Shown here: positions 16,441 through 25,860 of the stretch, in pieces
How positions within the stretch are numbered: the stretch's first letter is position 1
How the letters are laid out: every line of letters starts with the position of its first letter
Translations under genes and position numbers: made by a program
Notes under the pieces: model-generated
Databases searched by the model: none
Told to the model about the DNA's origin: nothing
Seen by the model: the letters and a program-made list of their open reading frames with translations, nothing else
Source of the DNA: Methanocella arvoryzae MRE50
GTDB lineage: Archaea; Halobacteriota; Methanocellia; Methanocellales; Methanocellaceae
Assembly (NCBI RefSeq): GCF_000063445.1
Contig: NC_009464.1
Span: 1,240,001-1,304,000, forward strand
DNA length: 64,000 nt
Direction of reading: 5' to 3'

Positions 16441-17073
16441 CTATAAGATCTTGTAGATTGCCACATCTTCGTTGCTGTACACCTTCTGGAAGTACCGCCC
16501 ATCCTCGAACTTCTCCTTACTGACTTCCGAAGGAGAGACCCACCACCCTGTGTTGAGGCGGCGGTGCTGGGGGACGAAGGCGTAGGTGGCGTTCAGCCCT
16601 TTGGCCAGCTGGTAAGCCCGGGCAGGGTCTTTTGTAGTAAAGATCTCGTTGGTGTCTGTCATCTTCTGGATGGGGTCGGGGGCGTTAGCCCAGTCGCCTC
16701 CTTCGGTCGAGACCCGGGTGGTCATGCCCATGATGAGCTCCGCCCCGAAGATGTCGGCTACGAACCTGTCAGAATCCAGGGTGTTTTCCTTTATCCATGC
16801 GGTGGCGTTGAGCTCGCCATGAGTGATCACCAGGTCGTTGAGGGTCGCGTTCGTCGCTCTCACGATTTCGGGCGGGGGCAGGAGAAGAGCGGCCCGTTCT
16901 TCCGGCGGCAGCTTTTCGAGGTACCGGTCTACGTCAGCCCTGAAAGGGTCGGGGGTCAGGTTCCGCAGGTCGGTGGCGTAAAGGGGTACGGGCCAGAAGT
17001 AGGTCAACAGCAGGATGAAGGCGAATAGCGCCAGGACGGCCGCTGCTTTTCCACGGGAGGTCTCGCCGTTCAT
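16441..17073 (-). CDS. Membrane-anchored extracellular protein, unknown function
   Basis: 210 residues: one N-terminal membrane segment (AAAVLALFAFILLLTYFWPV, about 10-29), the rest hydrophilic and probably outside. NATAWIKENTLDSDRFVAD resembles the soluble C-terminal region found after the membrane part of some archaeal glycosyltransferases, and N-glycosylation-type sequons (NAT, NAT, NAT) are present, but no catalytic motif is visible. It might be a detached domain. ATG at 17073. Confidence 0.6.
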   Translation of the reverse strand: MNGETSRGKAAAVLALFAFILLLTYFWPVPLYATDLRNLTPDPFRADVDRYLEKLPPEERAALLLPPPEIVRATNATLNDLVITHGELNATAWIKENTLDSDRFVADIFGAELIMGMTTRVSTEGGDWANAPDPIQKMTDTNEIFTTKDPARAYQLAKGLNATYAFVPQHRRLNTGWWVSPSEVSKEKFEDGRYFQKVYSNEDVAIYKIL

Positions 17074-17474
17074 AGGATCATCGATCGCTTACGGCAGGAA
17101 AGTACAAAACTTTATCGAGGCCGGGCCTGTCGGCCGTAAGCAGCGCTTACGCCAGCTCCGGGATTAAATGACGCCTGTCTGCACAGCCGAAGGCGGACGA
17201 CGACAGCCCGGCAGCTATTTCCACGTATACAGGACGTATCAGCCACGCTGTGGACAGTCTCCGAGAGATATATATGCATTAGCAAGCGGTACAATGATAT
17301 ATCATACTGGCACAATAATATGGCAACAAGGCCACATAGAGGTAATCTCCTGGCCGGCGGTCACGCGCTGTCCTTCCCTCTGAATGAAGGTGCGCCTGGA
17401 TGCGGTTAGAGTTGAAAGGCCGGGATAATTTGAGGATATGATTCAAATCGTATGCTTATGCAGGATGGATTGTT
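17074..17474. other. 401-base intergenic region upstream of pgk
   Basis: No convincing ORF. It holds the start side of the 17073 leftward gene and the pgk promoter. Visible sites are the palindrome ATGATATATCAT (17294-17305), a TATATATGCATTA tract (about 17269-17281), and an inverted repeat ATTTGA-N9-TCAAAT (17428-17448) about 27 bases before the pgk ATG, placed where an operator could act. No proof of function. Confidence 0.4.
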
Positions 17475-18689
17475 ATGGAGCGCGACTATAACACGATGGA
17501 TGATTTCTCCTTCAAGGGAAAGACTGTGCTGCTGCGGGTAGAGTTCAACTCCCCGATGAGCCCGGACGGCAAGATTCTCGACGACAAGCGTATCCGGGAG
17601 AGCGTGCCGACGATCCGGGAGCTGGACGAGGCTAAAGTGGTGCTCCTGGCACACCAGAGCAGGCCCGGCAAAAAGGATTTTACCACCATGGAGGATCATG
17701 CCAGGCGGCTCCAGAAATACCTGGAGCAGAACGTCCGGTATGTGGACGACATCTTCGGCTCCCACGCCCGGTCAGAGATCGTGGAGGCAGAGCCCGGCGA
17801 CGTCCTGCTCCTCGAGAACGTGCGCTTCTATGCAGAAGAACAGCTGGAGCAGGCACCGGAGGCCCATGCTAAAACGCATCTGGTCAAGAAGCTCGCACCT
17901 CTCGCCCAGGCTTTCCTGAACGACGCCTTCGGCGCGTCCCACAGGTCCCAGTGCTCCCTGGTAGGCTTCACCCCCGTGCTCCCGTCAGGGGCAGGCAGGC
18001 TCATGGAAAAAGAGATCGACTCCCTGAACAAGGCGCTCACCGGCGGCGGGGAGACGACGTATGTCCTGGGCGGCGCCAAGGTCGACGACAGCATCAGCGT
18101 GACCAGAAACGTGCTAGAGAAGAACATCGCCACCAAAGTGCTGGTCACCGGCGTCGTCGCCAACATCTTCCTCGCGGCCGCTGGAATAAACATTGGCAAG
18201 CCTAACCTGGCCTTCATAGAGAAGAACGAGTACCTCGGAGAGATCGACAGGGCCAGAGAGATCCTCAAAGCCTTCGACGGCAAAATAGTCCTGCCCACCG
18301 ACGTGGCCATCAACAAAGACGGCAAGCGCGTCGAGATGAGCGTCAAGAGCCTTCCCACTGACTACGTAGTCTCAGATATCGGCAGAGAGACCATCGCCCT
18401 CTTCAACGACATCGTCCGGAAATCGGATAAGGTAGTCCTCAACGGCCCGGCCGGCATCTTCGAAAACCCCGACTTTAGCGCCGGCACCAACGAGATGCTC
18501 ATGGCGGCCACCAAAGCGAAGTTCTCAGTAGTAGGCGGCGGCCACAGCTCCGCGGCAGTCGAGACCCTGGGCATCGAAGGCAAGATCAGCCACGTCTCCA
18601 CCGGCGGCGGCGCTGCGATAGACTTCTTAAGTGGCAAGCGCATGCCCGCCATAGAGGCGCTCAAGGCAGCAAAAGCGATGAGGAAATAG
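17475..18689 (+). CDS. pgk: Phosphoglycerate kinase
   Basis: 404-residue glycolytic/gluconeogenic kinase (1,3-bisphosphoglycerate + ADP to 3-phosphoglycerate + ATP), cytoplasmic. Family motifs: KTVLLRVEFNSPMSPDG, LLAHQSRPGK, LLLENVRFYAEE, AFLNDAFGASHRSQCS, VLGGAKVDDS, VVLNGPAGIFE and SVVGGGHSSAAVE. The usual DFN substrate motif reads EFN here, and the nucleotide loop GGGDS reads GGGHS; otherwise complete, so probably active. In a methanogen it would serve mainly gluconeogenesis. Confidence 0.93.
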   Translation: MERDYNTMDDFSFKGKTVLLRVEFNSPMSPDGKILDDKRIRESVPTIRELDEAKVVLLAHQSRPGKKDFTTMEDHARRLQKYLEQNVRYVDDIFGSHARSEIVEAEPGDVLLLENVRFYAEEQLEQAPEAHAKTHLVKKLAPLAQAFLNDAFGASHRSQCSLVGFTPVLPSGAGRLMEKEIDSLNKALTGGGETTYVLGGAKVDDSISVTRNVLEKNIATKVLVTGVVANIFLAAAGINIGKPNLAFIEKNEYLGEIDRAREILKAFDGKIVLPTDVAINKDGKRVEMSVKSLPTDYVVSDIGRETIALFNDIVRKSDKVVLNGPAGIFENPDFSAGTNEMLMAATKAKFSVVGGGHSSAAVETLGIEGKISHVSTGGGAAIDFLSGKRMPAIEALKAAKAMRK

Positions 18690-18690
18690 A

Positions 18691-18722
18691 AGGCCAGGTA
18701 TATCTGGCCTTTCTTGTTTTAA
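18691..18722. terminator. Hairpin between convergent pgk and argC
   Basis: AGGCCAG (18691-18697), loop GTATAT, CTGGCCT (18704-18710), then TTCTTGTTTTAAAG. It lies right after the pgk stop and before the argC stop; the T-run serves the rightward direction. Confidence 0.6.
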
Positions 18723-18734
18723 AGAAAACGCTAT

Positions 18735-19673
18735 TTATATCAGACCCAGGCTCTCTTCGACCCCCAGGTGCACGTTCATGGCCTGTACTGCAGCGCCGGA
18801 AGCGCCTTTGCCGAGGTTGTCGAGGCGGGACATCAGCACTATGCGGTCGTTGTTGCCGAAGACGAACAGGTCGGCGTAGTTCGTGTCGTTACAGCCTTCG
18901 ACGTCGAAGAAGCCGCCCTGAGTGTTGCGCTCCAGATCGATCGGGGCTACCCGGACGAACTGTTCGCCCGCGTAATAGTCGGCCAGTAGGTTCTGGATGT
19001 CGCCGGGAGCCGCCGCCCGGGTAAACTGCTTCGGGTCGAGGTAGACGGTCACGGTCAGGCCTTTGTAGAACGAGCCGACGATGGGCTGGAAGATCGGCGA
19101 AACGGTCAGGCCTGTGTAAGCGCACATTTCGGGCAGGTGCTTGTGGGCCAGCGGCAGCCCGTAGGGCCTGGGCGACCAGCCGCGTTTAGGGCCGTTGTAG
19201 TCCTCGATCATCTTCTTGCCGCCGCCAGAGTAGCCGGTGATCGAGCTGGCCGCGAGCCTGGTGTCGGCCGGCAGGAGGCCCGATGCAATTAACGGCTTCA
19301 CAGCCAGGATGAAGGCAGTTGCGTGGCAGCCGGGGTTCGCTATGCGCTTCGACGCCCGGATCTTCTGCCTCTGGCCTTTGTCCAGTTCGGGCAGGCCGTA
19401 GGCCCAGGCCGGGTTGACGCGGTGAGCGGTCGAGGTGTCGATGATGCAGGCATCAGAATTCTCGGCCAGGGCCGCCGATTCTCTGGCAGCCTCGTCCGGC
19501 AGGCACAGAAAAGTGACGTCCGATTCGCTGATCAGCCGCTTCCGCTCAGCCGGGTCCTTACGCCTGGCGGAATCGATCCTGAGCACCTCGACGTCGGTGC
19601 GCCGGGCCAGGTATTCGTGGATCTGGAGGCCGGTGGTGCCTTCCTGGCCGTCGACGAAGATCTTGTAGGACAT
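18735..19673 (-). CDS. argC: N-acetyl-gamma-glutamyl-phosphate reductase, type 2
   Basis: 312-residue NADP-dependent reductase of arginine (ornithine) synthesis. VDGQEGTTGLQIHEYL is the nucleotide-binding start of the short type-2 ArgC; RIANPGCHATAF contains the catalytic Cys; PYGLPLAHKHLPEM follows. The type-2 form (about 310 residues) is typical of proteobacteria, whereas archaea usually carry the type-1 form of about 340-350 residues, so transfer is likely. Start at ATG 19673 (MSYKIFVDG) is chosen; an upstream start at 19700 adds nine unlikely residues. Confidence 0.88.
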   Translation of the reverse strand: MSYKIFVDGQEGTTGLQIHEYLARRTDVEVLRIDSARRKDPAERKRLISESDVTFLCLPDEAARESAALAENSDACIIDTSTAHRVNPAWAYGLPELDKGQRQKIRASKRIANPGCHATAFILAVKPLIASGLLPADTRLAASSITGYSGGGKKMIEDYNGPKRGWSPRPYGLPLAHKHLPEMCAYTGLTVSPIFQPIVGSFYKGLTVTVYLDPKQFTRAAAPGDIQNLLADYYAGEQFVRVAPIDLERNTQGGFFDVEGCNDTNYADLFVFGNNDRIVLMSRLDNLGKGASGAAVQAMNVHLGVEESLGLI

Positions 19674-19720
19674 ATTATCAAAAGTTTTTGATGGGGGCAA
19701 TCATATATAAAGAAGTGGTT

Positions 19721-20173
19721 TCACCGGTTCTCGGCGAGCAGGCTTTCGAGCCCCCTGGTACAGAACCCTAGCTGGAGGTAGTCGCAGCCCCGGCAGAATT
19801 CCGGGAGGTCCTCGGGACGGATCTTTTCCTTGATCAGAGCGTAGATCTCCCGGACCTTGAACCGGTCACGGGGCTTGATCTCCAGCTTTTCCATGACTCT
19901 GTGGTCCATGTCCCGGACCGTTTTGTTGTCGGGCGCCCCGCCTTTCACGCACAGGGAATCCTGGGAATGGGGGCACTGGAGGCAGACGACGTCGCAGTCG
20001 TCGACGACTTCGATGTCGAGCTCCGGGTTCTGGTCGACCATCCGCTTGACTTTGTGGAAGTTGCGGATGAACTCTGCGGAGTAGCCGATGCCCTGGAAGC
20101 CGAGCAGGCACAATAGATGATGTGCTCTGAGCGGTATGCCCTTTTTGCCGGACAGGGGTCGTGGCTGCAGCAT
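19721..20173 (-). CDS. DUF1284 family Cys-rich protein
   Basis: 150 residues. LRAHHLLCLLGFQGIGYSAEF is the DUF1284 signature. Cysteines occur as CDVVCLQCPHSQDSLC (about 54-69) and in FCRGCDYLQLGFC near the C-terminus, suggesting an Fe-S or zinc site. Function unknown. Same strand as argC, 47 bases upstream of it, so possibly cotranscribed. Confidence 0.8.
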   Translation of the reverse strand: MLQPRPLSGKKGIPLRAHHLLCLLGFQGIGYSAEFIRNFHKVKRMVDQNPELDIEVVDDCDVVCLQCPHSQDSLCVKGGAPDNKTVRDMDHRVMEKLEIKPRDRFKVREIYALIKEKIRPEDLPEFCRGCDYLQLGFCTRGLESLLAENR

Positions 20174-20274
20174 GTCTTATAATATAAGTTCTCCGGCACT
20201 ATAAACGTTTTCGGGAGCCTTAACCGGCTTTCCCGGGCGAAGAGGCTTTTACGCGCAGTGCGGATAATTACATT

Positions 20275-21174
20275 GTGAGCCCGGGAGAACCTGAGTCAGA
20301 GAAATACAGCCCTAAATGCCAGTGCGCTCCGGAAAACAGCCTGATCCACGTGGACTGCGCCAGCCACCGGTATCCTGACGGAAGCATGGGTATCCACGAC
20401 ATGTGCTTCTACATAAAGCCCGCAGAGATCGTCGCTATCTGCGGGGCTAACGGCTCGGGCAAGTCGACGCTGCTGGAGCACCTGAACGGCCTGCTGCTGC
20501 CGACGTCGGGCCACGTGTACGTCATGGGCAGGCCGTTCAGAGAGAAAAAAGACACGATATGGAGGCAGGTAGGCCTCGTGTTCCAGCGGCCTGAAGATCA
20601 GCTGTTCGCGCCCACGGTACTCGACGACGTCATGTTCGGCCCGATAAACCTGGGCATGAGCAAAGAGGAGGCCCGGGAAGTAGCGATCAGTGCGCTGGAG
20701 CACGTGGGTGTCTCAGACCTCGTGGACAAGATGCCGAATTACCTGAGCGGAGGCCAGAAGAGGCTGGTGGCCATCGCGGGAGTGCTGGCCATGAGGCCGA
20801 AAATCATATGCATGGATGAGCCGACCTCAGACCTTGACGAAGTCCATTCCCGGAGAATCGTGGACATCATCGAAGAGATGAGGCGCTTCCACGGTATCAG
20901 CGTGGTGATCTCCACCCACGACCTGAATCTCGCCTCCCGGATTGCCGACCGGGTCTGCATTGTGCGGGAGGGCAGCATCATAGCTGACGGCCAGCCGAGA
21001 GACGTGTTTTACGACAGGGAGCTAATCGAGTACGCAGGGCTGTCCCTGCCGGCCGTTGTAGAGCTATACTATGCGTACTGCGAACGAATGGGCCTCAGGC
21101 CCGACAGAAGGCCGCTGACCGTGGAAGAGCTGCTGGACGCGTTGACTGCCCGGACCTGCCCATCATTTATATAA
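20275..21174 (+). CDS. CbiO/EcfA-type ABC transporter ATP-binding protein
   Basis: 299 residues. Walker A CGANGSGKSTLLEHL (about 59), Q-loop VFQRPEDQLFAPT, signature YLSGGQKRLVAIAGVLAM, Walker B IICMDEPTSDLD, and H-loop STHDL. The RPEDQLFAPTVLDDVMFGPINLG stretch is typical of cobalt/nickel and ECF transporter ATPases. No S or T component is adjacent, so its partners must be elsewhere. Starts with GTG 20275; the first 25 residues include CQC before the core. Confidence 0.85.
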   Translation: MSPGEPESEKYSPKCQCAPENSLIHVDCASHRYPDGSMGIHDMCFYIKPAEIVAICGANGSGKSTLLEHLNGLLLPTSGHVYVMGRPFREKKDTIWRQVGLVFQRPEDQLFAPTVLDDVMFGPINLGMSKEEAREVAISALEHVGVSDLVDKMPNYLSGGQKRLVAIAGVLAMRPKIICMDEPTSDLDEVHSRRIVDIIEEMRRFHGISVVISTHDLNLASRIADRVCIVREGSIIADGQPRDVFYDRELIEYAGLSLPAVVELYYAYCERMGLRPDRRPLTVEELLDALTARTCPSFI

Positions 21175-21205
21175 ATCCGGGCAGCATACCGTTATAGGAG
21201 CTTTC

Positions 21206-22588
21206 ATGAGCGGCCATACTCTTGATCCACTACTCAAGCCGAAGAGCATCGCGGTCATCGGCGCCTCAAAAGACCAGTCCAAGTGGGGCTACAAGGTACT
21301 CTACAACATTCTCAGTAACCGCTACAAAGGTAAAGTGTTCCCGGTAAACCCTTCGGCACAGGAAATACTGGGGAAGCAGTGCTTTCCCGACGTCACCTCG
21401 ATCCCGGACGAGGTAGACCTGGGAGTAGTAATCGTCCCGGCCCAGGCAGCGCCTTCAGTGATCGACGACTGCGGCAGGAAAGGTGTCGGAGCGCTGTGCG
21501 TGATCACCTCCGGGTTCAGCGAAGTGGGCAAGGAGGGCGCGGCCCTGGAAGAAGACCTGAAAAAGAAGGCGAAGGCTTACGGGATGCGGATGCTCGGCCC
21601 GAATACCATGGGCTTCGTGAACCGGAGCATCTCGCTGAACGCCAGCATCGTGCCCCGGATGCCATACAGGGGCGAGATTTCCTTCATCAGCCAGAGCGGC
21701 GCGCTGGGCCTGGCGCTGACGGACTGGTCCATCGGCTCCCGCCTGGGCCTGAACTGCATCATCAGCACCGGCAACAAGGCGGACGTCTCGGAAGCAGATT
21801 TGCTGGAGTACTTCGATCAGGACGAGGACACGTGGACCATATCCATGTATATCGAGGGGCTGAAAGACGGGCGCAGGTTCATCGAGGCCGCCTCTAAGGT
21901 GAAAAAGCCCATGCTGGCCATTAAAGCGGGAGTCAGCCAGGCCGGCGCCAGGGCGGCGGCTTCCCACACGGGCAGCCTCGCAGGCTCCGACGCAGTCTAC
22001 GACTCGGCGTTCCGCCAGTGCGGCGTCATCAGGGTCGAGGGCGTGGAGGAGATGTTCGACGCGGCGATGGCGGTATCCACCCAGCCCAGGCCTGAAGGTA
22101 ACAGGGTAGCCATCCTCTCCAACGGAGGCGGCATGGCGATCATGGCGAGCGACGCGTGCGAGCGCAGGGGCATGCAGGTGCCGCAGCTCAACAAGTACAC
22201 AAGGGCAGGCATCGCCCGGCTTCTGCCCGCATTCGCATCGGTGAAAAATCCCGTGGACACGGTGGCGAAGTCCGACTACCACATCTACAAAGAGGCGATG
22301 AGGGCGCTCCTCGACGATAAGGACATAGACTGCGTGATGGTGATATATGCGCATGCAGGAATGACCGATGCCATGGAGCCGGCCCAGGCAGTGGTAGATA
22401 TGCTCAAGGAAAAATACCCGAAGCCTGTCGTCGCCTGCTGGATGGGCGGTGAAGACATCGACGCGGTGGCGAGGATGTTTCGCAAGAACAGGGTGCCGTT
22501 CTACCCTGTGCCCGAGCGAGCAGCAGAGGCGCTGCGGACTTTGATAGAATATGATAGCTCGCTGGTCAGGAAGAAGGTGAAGCGATGA
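21206..22588 (+). CDS. acdA: Acetate--CoA ligase (ADP-forming), alpha subunit
   Basis: 460 residues. CoA-binding Rossmann domain first (LKPKSIAVIGASKDQSKWG), then succinyl-CoA-ligase-like domains; SHTGSLAGSDAVYD (about 253-266) holds the His that becomes phosphorylated. The beta subunit follows with an ATGA overlap (22585-22588). Converts acyl-CoA + ADP + Pi to acid + ATP, reversible; acetate is the usual but not certain substrate. TATA-like TTTATATAA precedes the start by about 35 bases. Confidence 0.88.
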   Translation: MSGHTLDPLLKPKSIAVIGASKDQSKWGYKVLYNILSNRYKGKVFPVNPSAQEILGKQCFPDVTSIPDEVDLGVVIVPAQAAPSVIDDCGRKGVGALCVITSGFSEVGKEGAALEEDLKKKAKAYGMRMLGPNTMGFVNRSISLNASIVPRMPYRGEISFISQSGALGLALTDWSIGSRLGLNCIISTGNKADVSEADLLEYFDQDEDTWTISMYIEGLKDGRRFIEAASKVKKPMLAIKAGVSQAGARAAASHTGSLAGSDAVYDSAFRQCGVIRVEGVEEMFDAAMAVSTQPRPEGNRVAILSNGGGMAIMASDACERRGMQVPQLNKYTRAGIARLLPAFASVKNPVDTVAKSDYHIYKEAMRALLDDKDIDCVMVIYAHAGMTDAMEPAQAVVDMLKEKYPKPVVACWMGGEDIDAVARMFRKNRVPFYPVPERAAEALRTLIEYDSSLVRKKVKR

Positions 22589-23241
22589 CTGCGTCTACGA
22601 GGCTGCTTAATGAACTTGAGGCCAAGGAACTGCTGGCCAGCTACGGTATCACGATAAACGCAGGGCAGGCCGTAAGTAGCCCGACAGAGGCGGCTGATGC
22701 GGCGGCGAAACTGGGCTTCCCGGTCGCCCTGAAGGTGCTGTCGGACAAGATCTCCCACAAGAGCGACCTCGGGCTCGTGGCGCTGAACATCGCCTCGGCA
22801 GATTGCGCCCGGGGAGCCTACGATCGCATCATCACAGCAGCGAGGGCCCTCGACCCGGAAGCCACCGCAGTAGTCCAGACAATGGCCGCCCCCGGCAGGG
22901 AGGTCATCGTCGGAGCCAAGAGAGACCCCCAGTTCGGGCCGATCGTCCTCTTCGGCATGGGCGGCGTGTTCGTGGAGGTCTTCAAGGACGTCTCCATCCG
23001 GGTAGCGCCGGTAGACCACCAGACAGCTATAGAGATGATCAAGGAGATCAAAGGCTACAGGATGCTCACCGAGTTCCGGGGCCAGAAAAGCGTAGATATA
23101 GATGCGCTGGCGGACGTGATCGTAAATATTTCCCGGCTCATCATGGAGCGGGAGGACATCTTGGAGCTGGATGCCAATCCTGTCATGGCTTACGAGAGTG
23201 GAGCCATCGCTGTGGATGCCAGGGTTCTGCTAAAAGATTGA
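22585..23241 (+). CDS. acdB: Acetate--CoA ligase (ADP-forming), beta subunit
   Basis: 218 residues, ATP-grasp fold subunit. LNELEAKELLASYGI start, GFPVALKVLSDKISHKSDLG with the beta-subunit His that shuttles phosphate, REVIVGAKRDPQFGPIVLFG and LELDANPVM (metal/nucleotide ligands) are all present. Overlaps acdA by four bases, so stoichiometric translation is likely. In many archaea and bacteria the two parts are fused; here they are separate. Confidence 0.9.
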   Translation: MTASTRLLNELEAKELLASYGITINAGQAVSSPTEAADAAAKLGFPVALKVLSDKISHKSDLGLVALNIASADCARGAYDRIITAARALDPEATAVVQTMAAPGREVIVGAKRDPQFGPIVLFGMGGVFVEVFKDVSIRVAPVDHQTAIEMIKEIKGYRMLTEFRGQKSVDIDALADVIVNISRLIMEREDILELDANPVMAYESGAIAVDARVLLKD

Positions 23242-23322
23242 ATAAAAAGTCTGGAACTCTGGATTTTGATGATCAGGCATAAGTGATGTAAAACTGGCAG
23301 TTCTCAGATTCTGCGCTTGTAA

Positions 23323-23500
23323 AGCCGCCAAGCACGCCAAGAGGCCAGGCACGCCAAGCGATAATTAGTGATCGGCGTGATTCCGATCGAAAAAGTCCCT
23401 GGCGTGCCTGGCTTCTTGGCGTTCCATAAAAAACTATCTCTTGGCGTACCATGAAAAATTAGCTCTTGGCGAGCTTGGCCTCTTGGCGGGCTTGGCGGTA
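23323..23500. repeat. CGCCAAG-family inverted repeat
   Basis: In the 477-base gap 23242-23718. Left arm 23323-23360 has GCCGCCAAGCACGCCAAGAG followed by GCCAGGCACGCCAAGCG; right arm 23463-23500 has CTCTTGGCGAGCTTGGCCTC followed by TTGGCGGGCTTGGCGG, its complement, with extra TTGGCG words between (23415-23440). A further GCTTGGCGGCCTTG lies at 23578-23591. The rest of the gap, up to recQ, shows no feature I can name. Confidence 0.7.
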
Positions 23501-23724
23501 TTTTCGACCTATACAGGGCCAACTTCCAATTTTTTCATAGCATCTACCTGAATATCCCATTTTTCATAAGGTGAGTGCTTGGCGGCCTTGCAACCATCGC
23601 CGAATTTACAGATATATTAGTATTACTTTCAGCCCACTATTACTTCGACTTTATCTAACGTCCCGCTAACTTACAGAAAGTGCCGGGTGCCTGATGCCCG
23701 GTTTTCTCTGGCAGCGGGATGGAA

Positions 23725-25536
23725 ATGGCAGTCGACAAACAGTTATTGCGGGATACTCTCGAGCGCTATTTTGGCTACAGTACTTTCAGGCCGTTTCAGG
23801 AGGAGATCGTCACCGACGTGCTCGAAGGACGGGACGTCCTTGCCATTATTGCCACCGGCGGCGGCAAATCGCTCTGCTACCAGCTTCCCGCCCTCGTATC
23901 GGGCGGGCTGACGATCGTCGTCTCTCCCTTAATCTCGCTGATGAAGGACCAGGTGGACGACCTCCTCGCGAGAAACATTTCTGCCGCCACATTGAACAGC
24001 TCGATGGAGCTGTGGGAGATCCGGTCGATCGAGGATCAGCTGCTCGGGGGGAAGATCAAGGTGCTGTACATTTCCCCGGAGAGGATTACGCAGGACTCGT
24101 GTTTGCAGTTCCTGGAAAAGCTGGACGTGAAACTGATCGCTATCGACGAGGCTCACTGTATCTCCATGTGGGGCCACCAGTTCAGGCCGGACTACAGAAG
24201 GCTATCGCTGCTCAAGAGTAAATTCCCGAAAGTCCCTATGATTGCCCTGACTGCCTCCGCCATACCTGAGGTCAGAGAAGATATCGCCAGCCAGCTCAAG
24301 CTTGTCTCCCCGAAGAAGTACCTCGGCAGCTTTAACCGGATAAATTTGAGGTACGAGGTCCGGGAGAAGAAGGATGCCACAGCCCAGATCCTCTCCTACA
24401 TTGCAAGAAACCGGGGCAAGTCGGGCATCGTTTACTGCCTGGCGAGGAAGACTACGGAAGAGCTGGCGGAAAAGCTGCGCAGGGCGGGCATCAAGGCGCT
24501 GCCCTACCACGCCGACCTGCCTGATACGGTCCGATCTGCCACGCAGGAGAAGTTCGTCCGTGACGATGTGGAGGTCGTTTGCGCGACAGTCGCCTTCGGG
24601 ATGGGCATCGACAAGCCGGACGTGCGGTATGTCATACACTACGATATGCCCAAGAACCTGGAAGCGTACTACCAGGAGACCGGACGGGCCGGCAGGGATG
24701 GAGAGGCAAGCGATTGTATTATGTTCTACTCGCCTGCGGACGCTTTAAAAATGAGAGGCCTGCTGGAAAAAGAGTACACCGATTACCACCTGAGCCGGGT
24801 AGCCATGAAAAAGTGGCAGGCCATGAGGGACTTCTGCGAGACCCGCCTCTGCCGCAGGAAATACCTGTTAAGCTACTTCGGGGAAGAATATGATGATCCG
24901 GCCTGCGACGGCTGCGATAACTGCCTGCATCCGAAAGACACCATCGACGGTAGGGACATCGCAAACAAAATCGTTACCTGTGTCACGGCGCTGGGCGGCA
25001 AGTTCGGAGCCGGCCACGTAGCAGACGTAATCTGCGGCTCCTCAAACCAGACGATCATCGCCTACCGGCACAACCGGAATCCTGCCTACAACACCGGCAA
25101 GCCGTACACCAGAGTCCAGTGGATCGGCTTCATCAAAGAGCTGGTCCGGCTCGGCTATCTGTCAGTAGCGGGAGACAAGTACCCGGTCATCACCACCAAC
25201 AGCAGGTCGAAGGAAGTGACCTTCATCCAGGAACTGCGGCTGACCAGGCCGACATCAGGCGGAGAGGCGGCCTTCAAGCCTGCCGTTCAGGAAAAATACG
25301 ATGCCAGGCTCTTCCAGCAGCTCAGAAGCTTGCGAAAGAGCATCGCAGACGCCAATGGCTGGCCGCCTTACGTAGTATTCCATGATACGACGCTGAGAGA
25401 GATGGCCACGACCTGCCCAAAGACGCTGGCCGAACTGTCCAAAATTTCGGGAGTCGGCAAGGCGAAGCTCGAAAAGTACGGCGGGGAGTTCGTGGGAGTC
25501 ATCAAAGGGTATGTCGAGGCTGAGGGTATCGCTTAG
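23725..25536 (+). CDS. recQ: ATP-dependent DNA helicase RecQ
   Basis: About 603 residues, 3'-5' helicase for recombination and fork repair. FGYSTFRPFQEEIV (motif 0), ATGGGKSLCYQLPAL (Walker A), IDEAHCISMWGHQFRPDY (DEAH plus aromatic-rich loop), and MGIDKPDVRYVIHYDMPKNLEAYYQETGRAGRDG (motifs V-VI, given in pieces here) are complete in order. RQC zinc cysteines: CRRKYLL, then CDGCDNC. The C-terminal LSKISGVGKAKLEKYG is an HRDC domain. I favour the second ATG (23725, MAVDKQ); ATG 23719 is also possible. RecQ is unevenly distributed in archaea, so bacterial origin is plausible. Confidence 0.92.
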   Translation: MAVDKQLLRDTLERYFGYSTFRPFQEEIVTDVLEGRDVLAIIATGGGKSLCYQLPALVSGGLTIVVSPLISLMKDQVDDLLARNISAATLNSSMELWEIRSIEDQLLGGKIKVLYISPERITQDSCLQFLEKLDVKLIAIDEAHCISMWGHQFRPDYRRLSLLKSKFPKVPMIALTASAIPEVREDIASQLKLVSPKKYLGSFNRINLRYEVREKKDATAQILSYIARNRGKSGIVYCLARKTTEELAEKLRRAGIKALPYHADLPDTVRSATQEKFVRDDVEVVCATVAFGMGIDKPDVRYVIHYDMPKNLEAYYQETGRAGRDGEASDCIMFYSPADALKMRGLLEKEYTDYHLSRVAMKKWQAMRDFCETRLCRRKYLLSYFGEEYDDPACDGCDNCLHPKDTIDGRDIANKIVTCVTALGGKFGAGHVADVICGSSNQTIIAYRHNRNPAYNTGKPYTRVQWIGFIKELVRLGYLSVAGDKYPVITTNSRSKEVTFIQELRLTRPTSGGEAAFKPAVQEKYDARLFQQLRSLRKSIADANGWPPYVVFHDTTLREMATTCPKTLAELSKISGVGKAKLEKYGGEFVGVIKGYVEAEGIA

Positions 25537-25860
25537 AAATGATCGGCGACAGGCCGCCTTGTTTTTAGTTCGAAATATGCAAGAATTCGACCCTTCGGTC
25601 GCGTCGGCGCAAGGGCGCAACGAGGCAAAGATATATCAATAAAAATGCAGGCTGTCTCATAATTCGTTTTCGTTATACAATAAGAAAGTTCGCCCGTCAG
25701 GACGCCTGCTTTGCAGGCGTCCGATGCGGGCGATGCGATGACGATCGCTGCGCTGTGCCTGAACACAGATTGCTCAGATAGCACAGATTGACACAGATAG
25801 TCATCGAATCAGTCGGATAAAGGCGATCATTACCTATTTTTGTCTATTGTGTTCATCTGT

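Noticed and set aside
20275-21174. Assignment of the solitary CbiO-like ATPase to the biotin ECF transporter
   Set aside because: It is 7 kb from bioY, on the other strand, and the bioY operon already has two ATPases.
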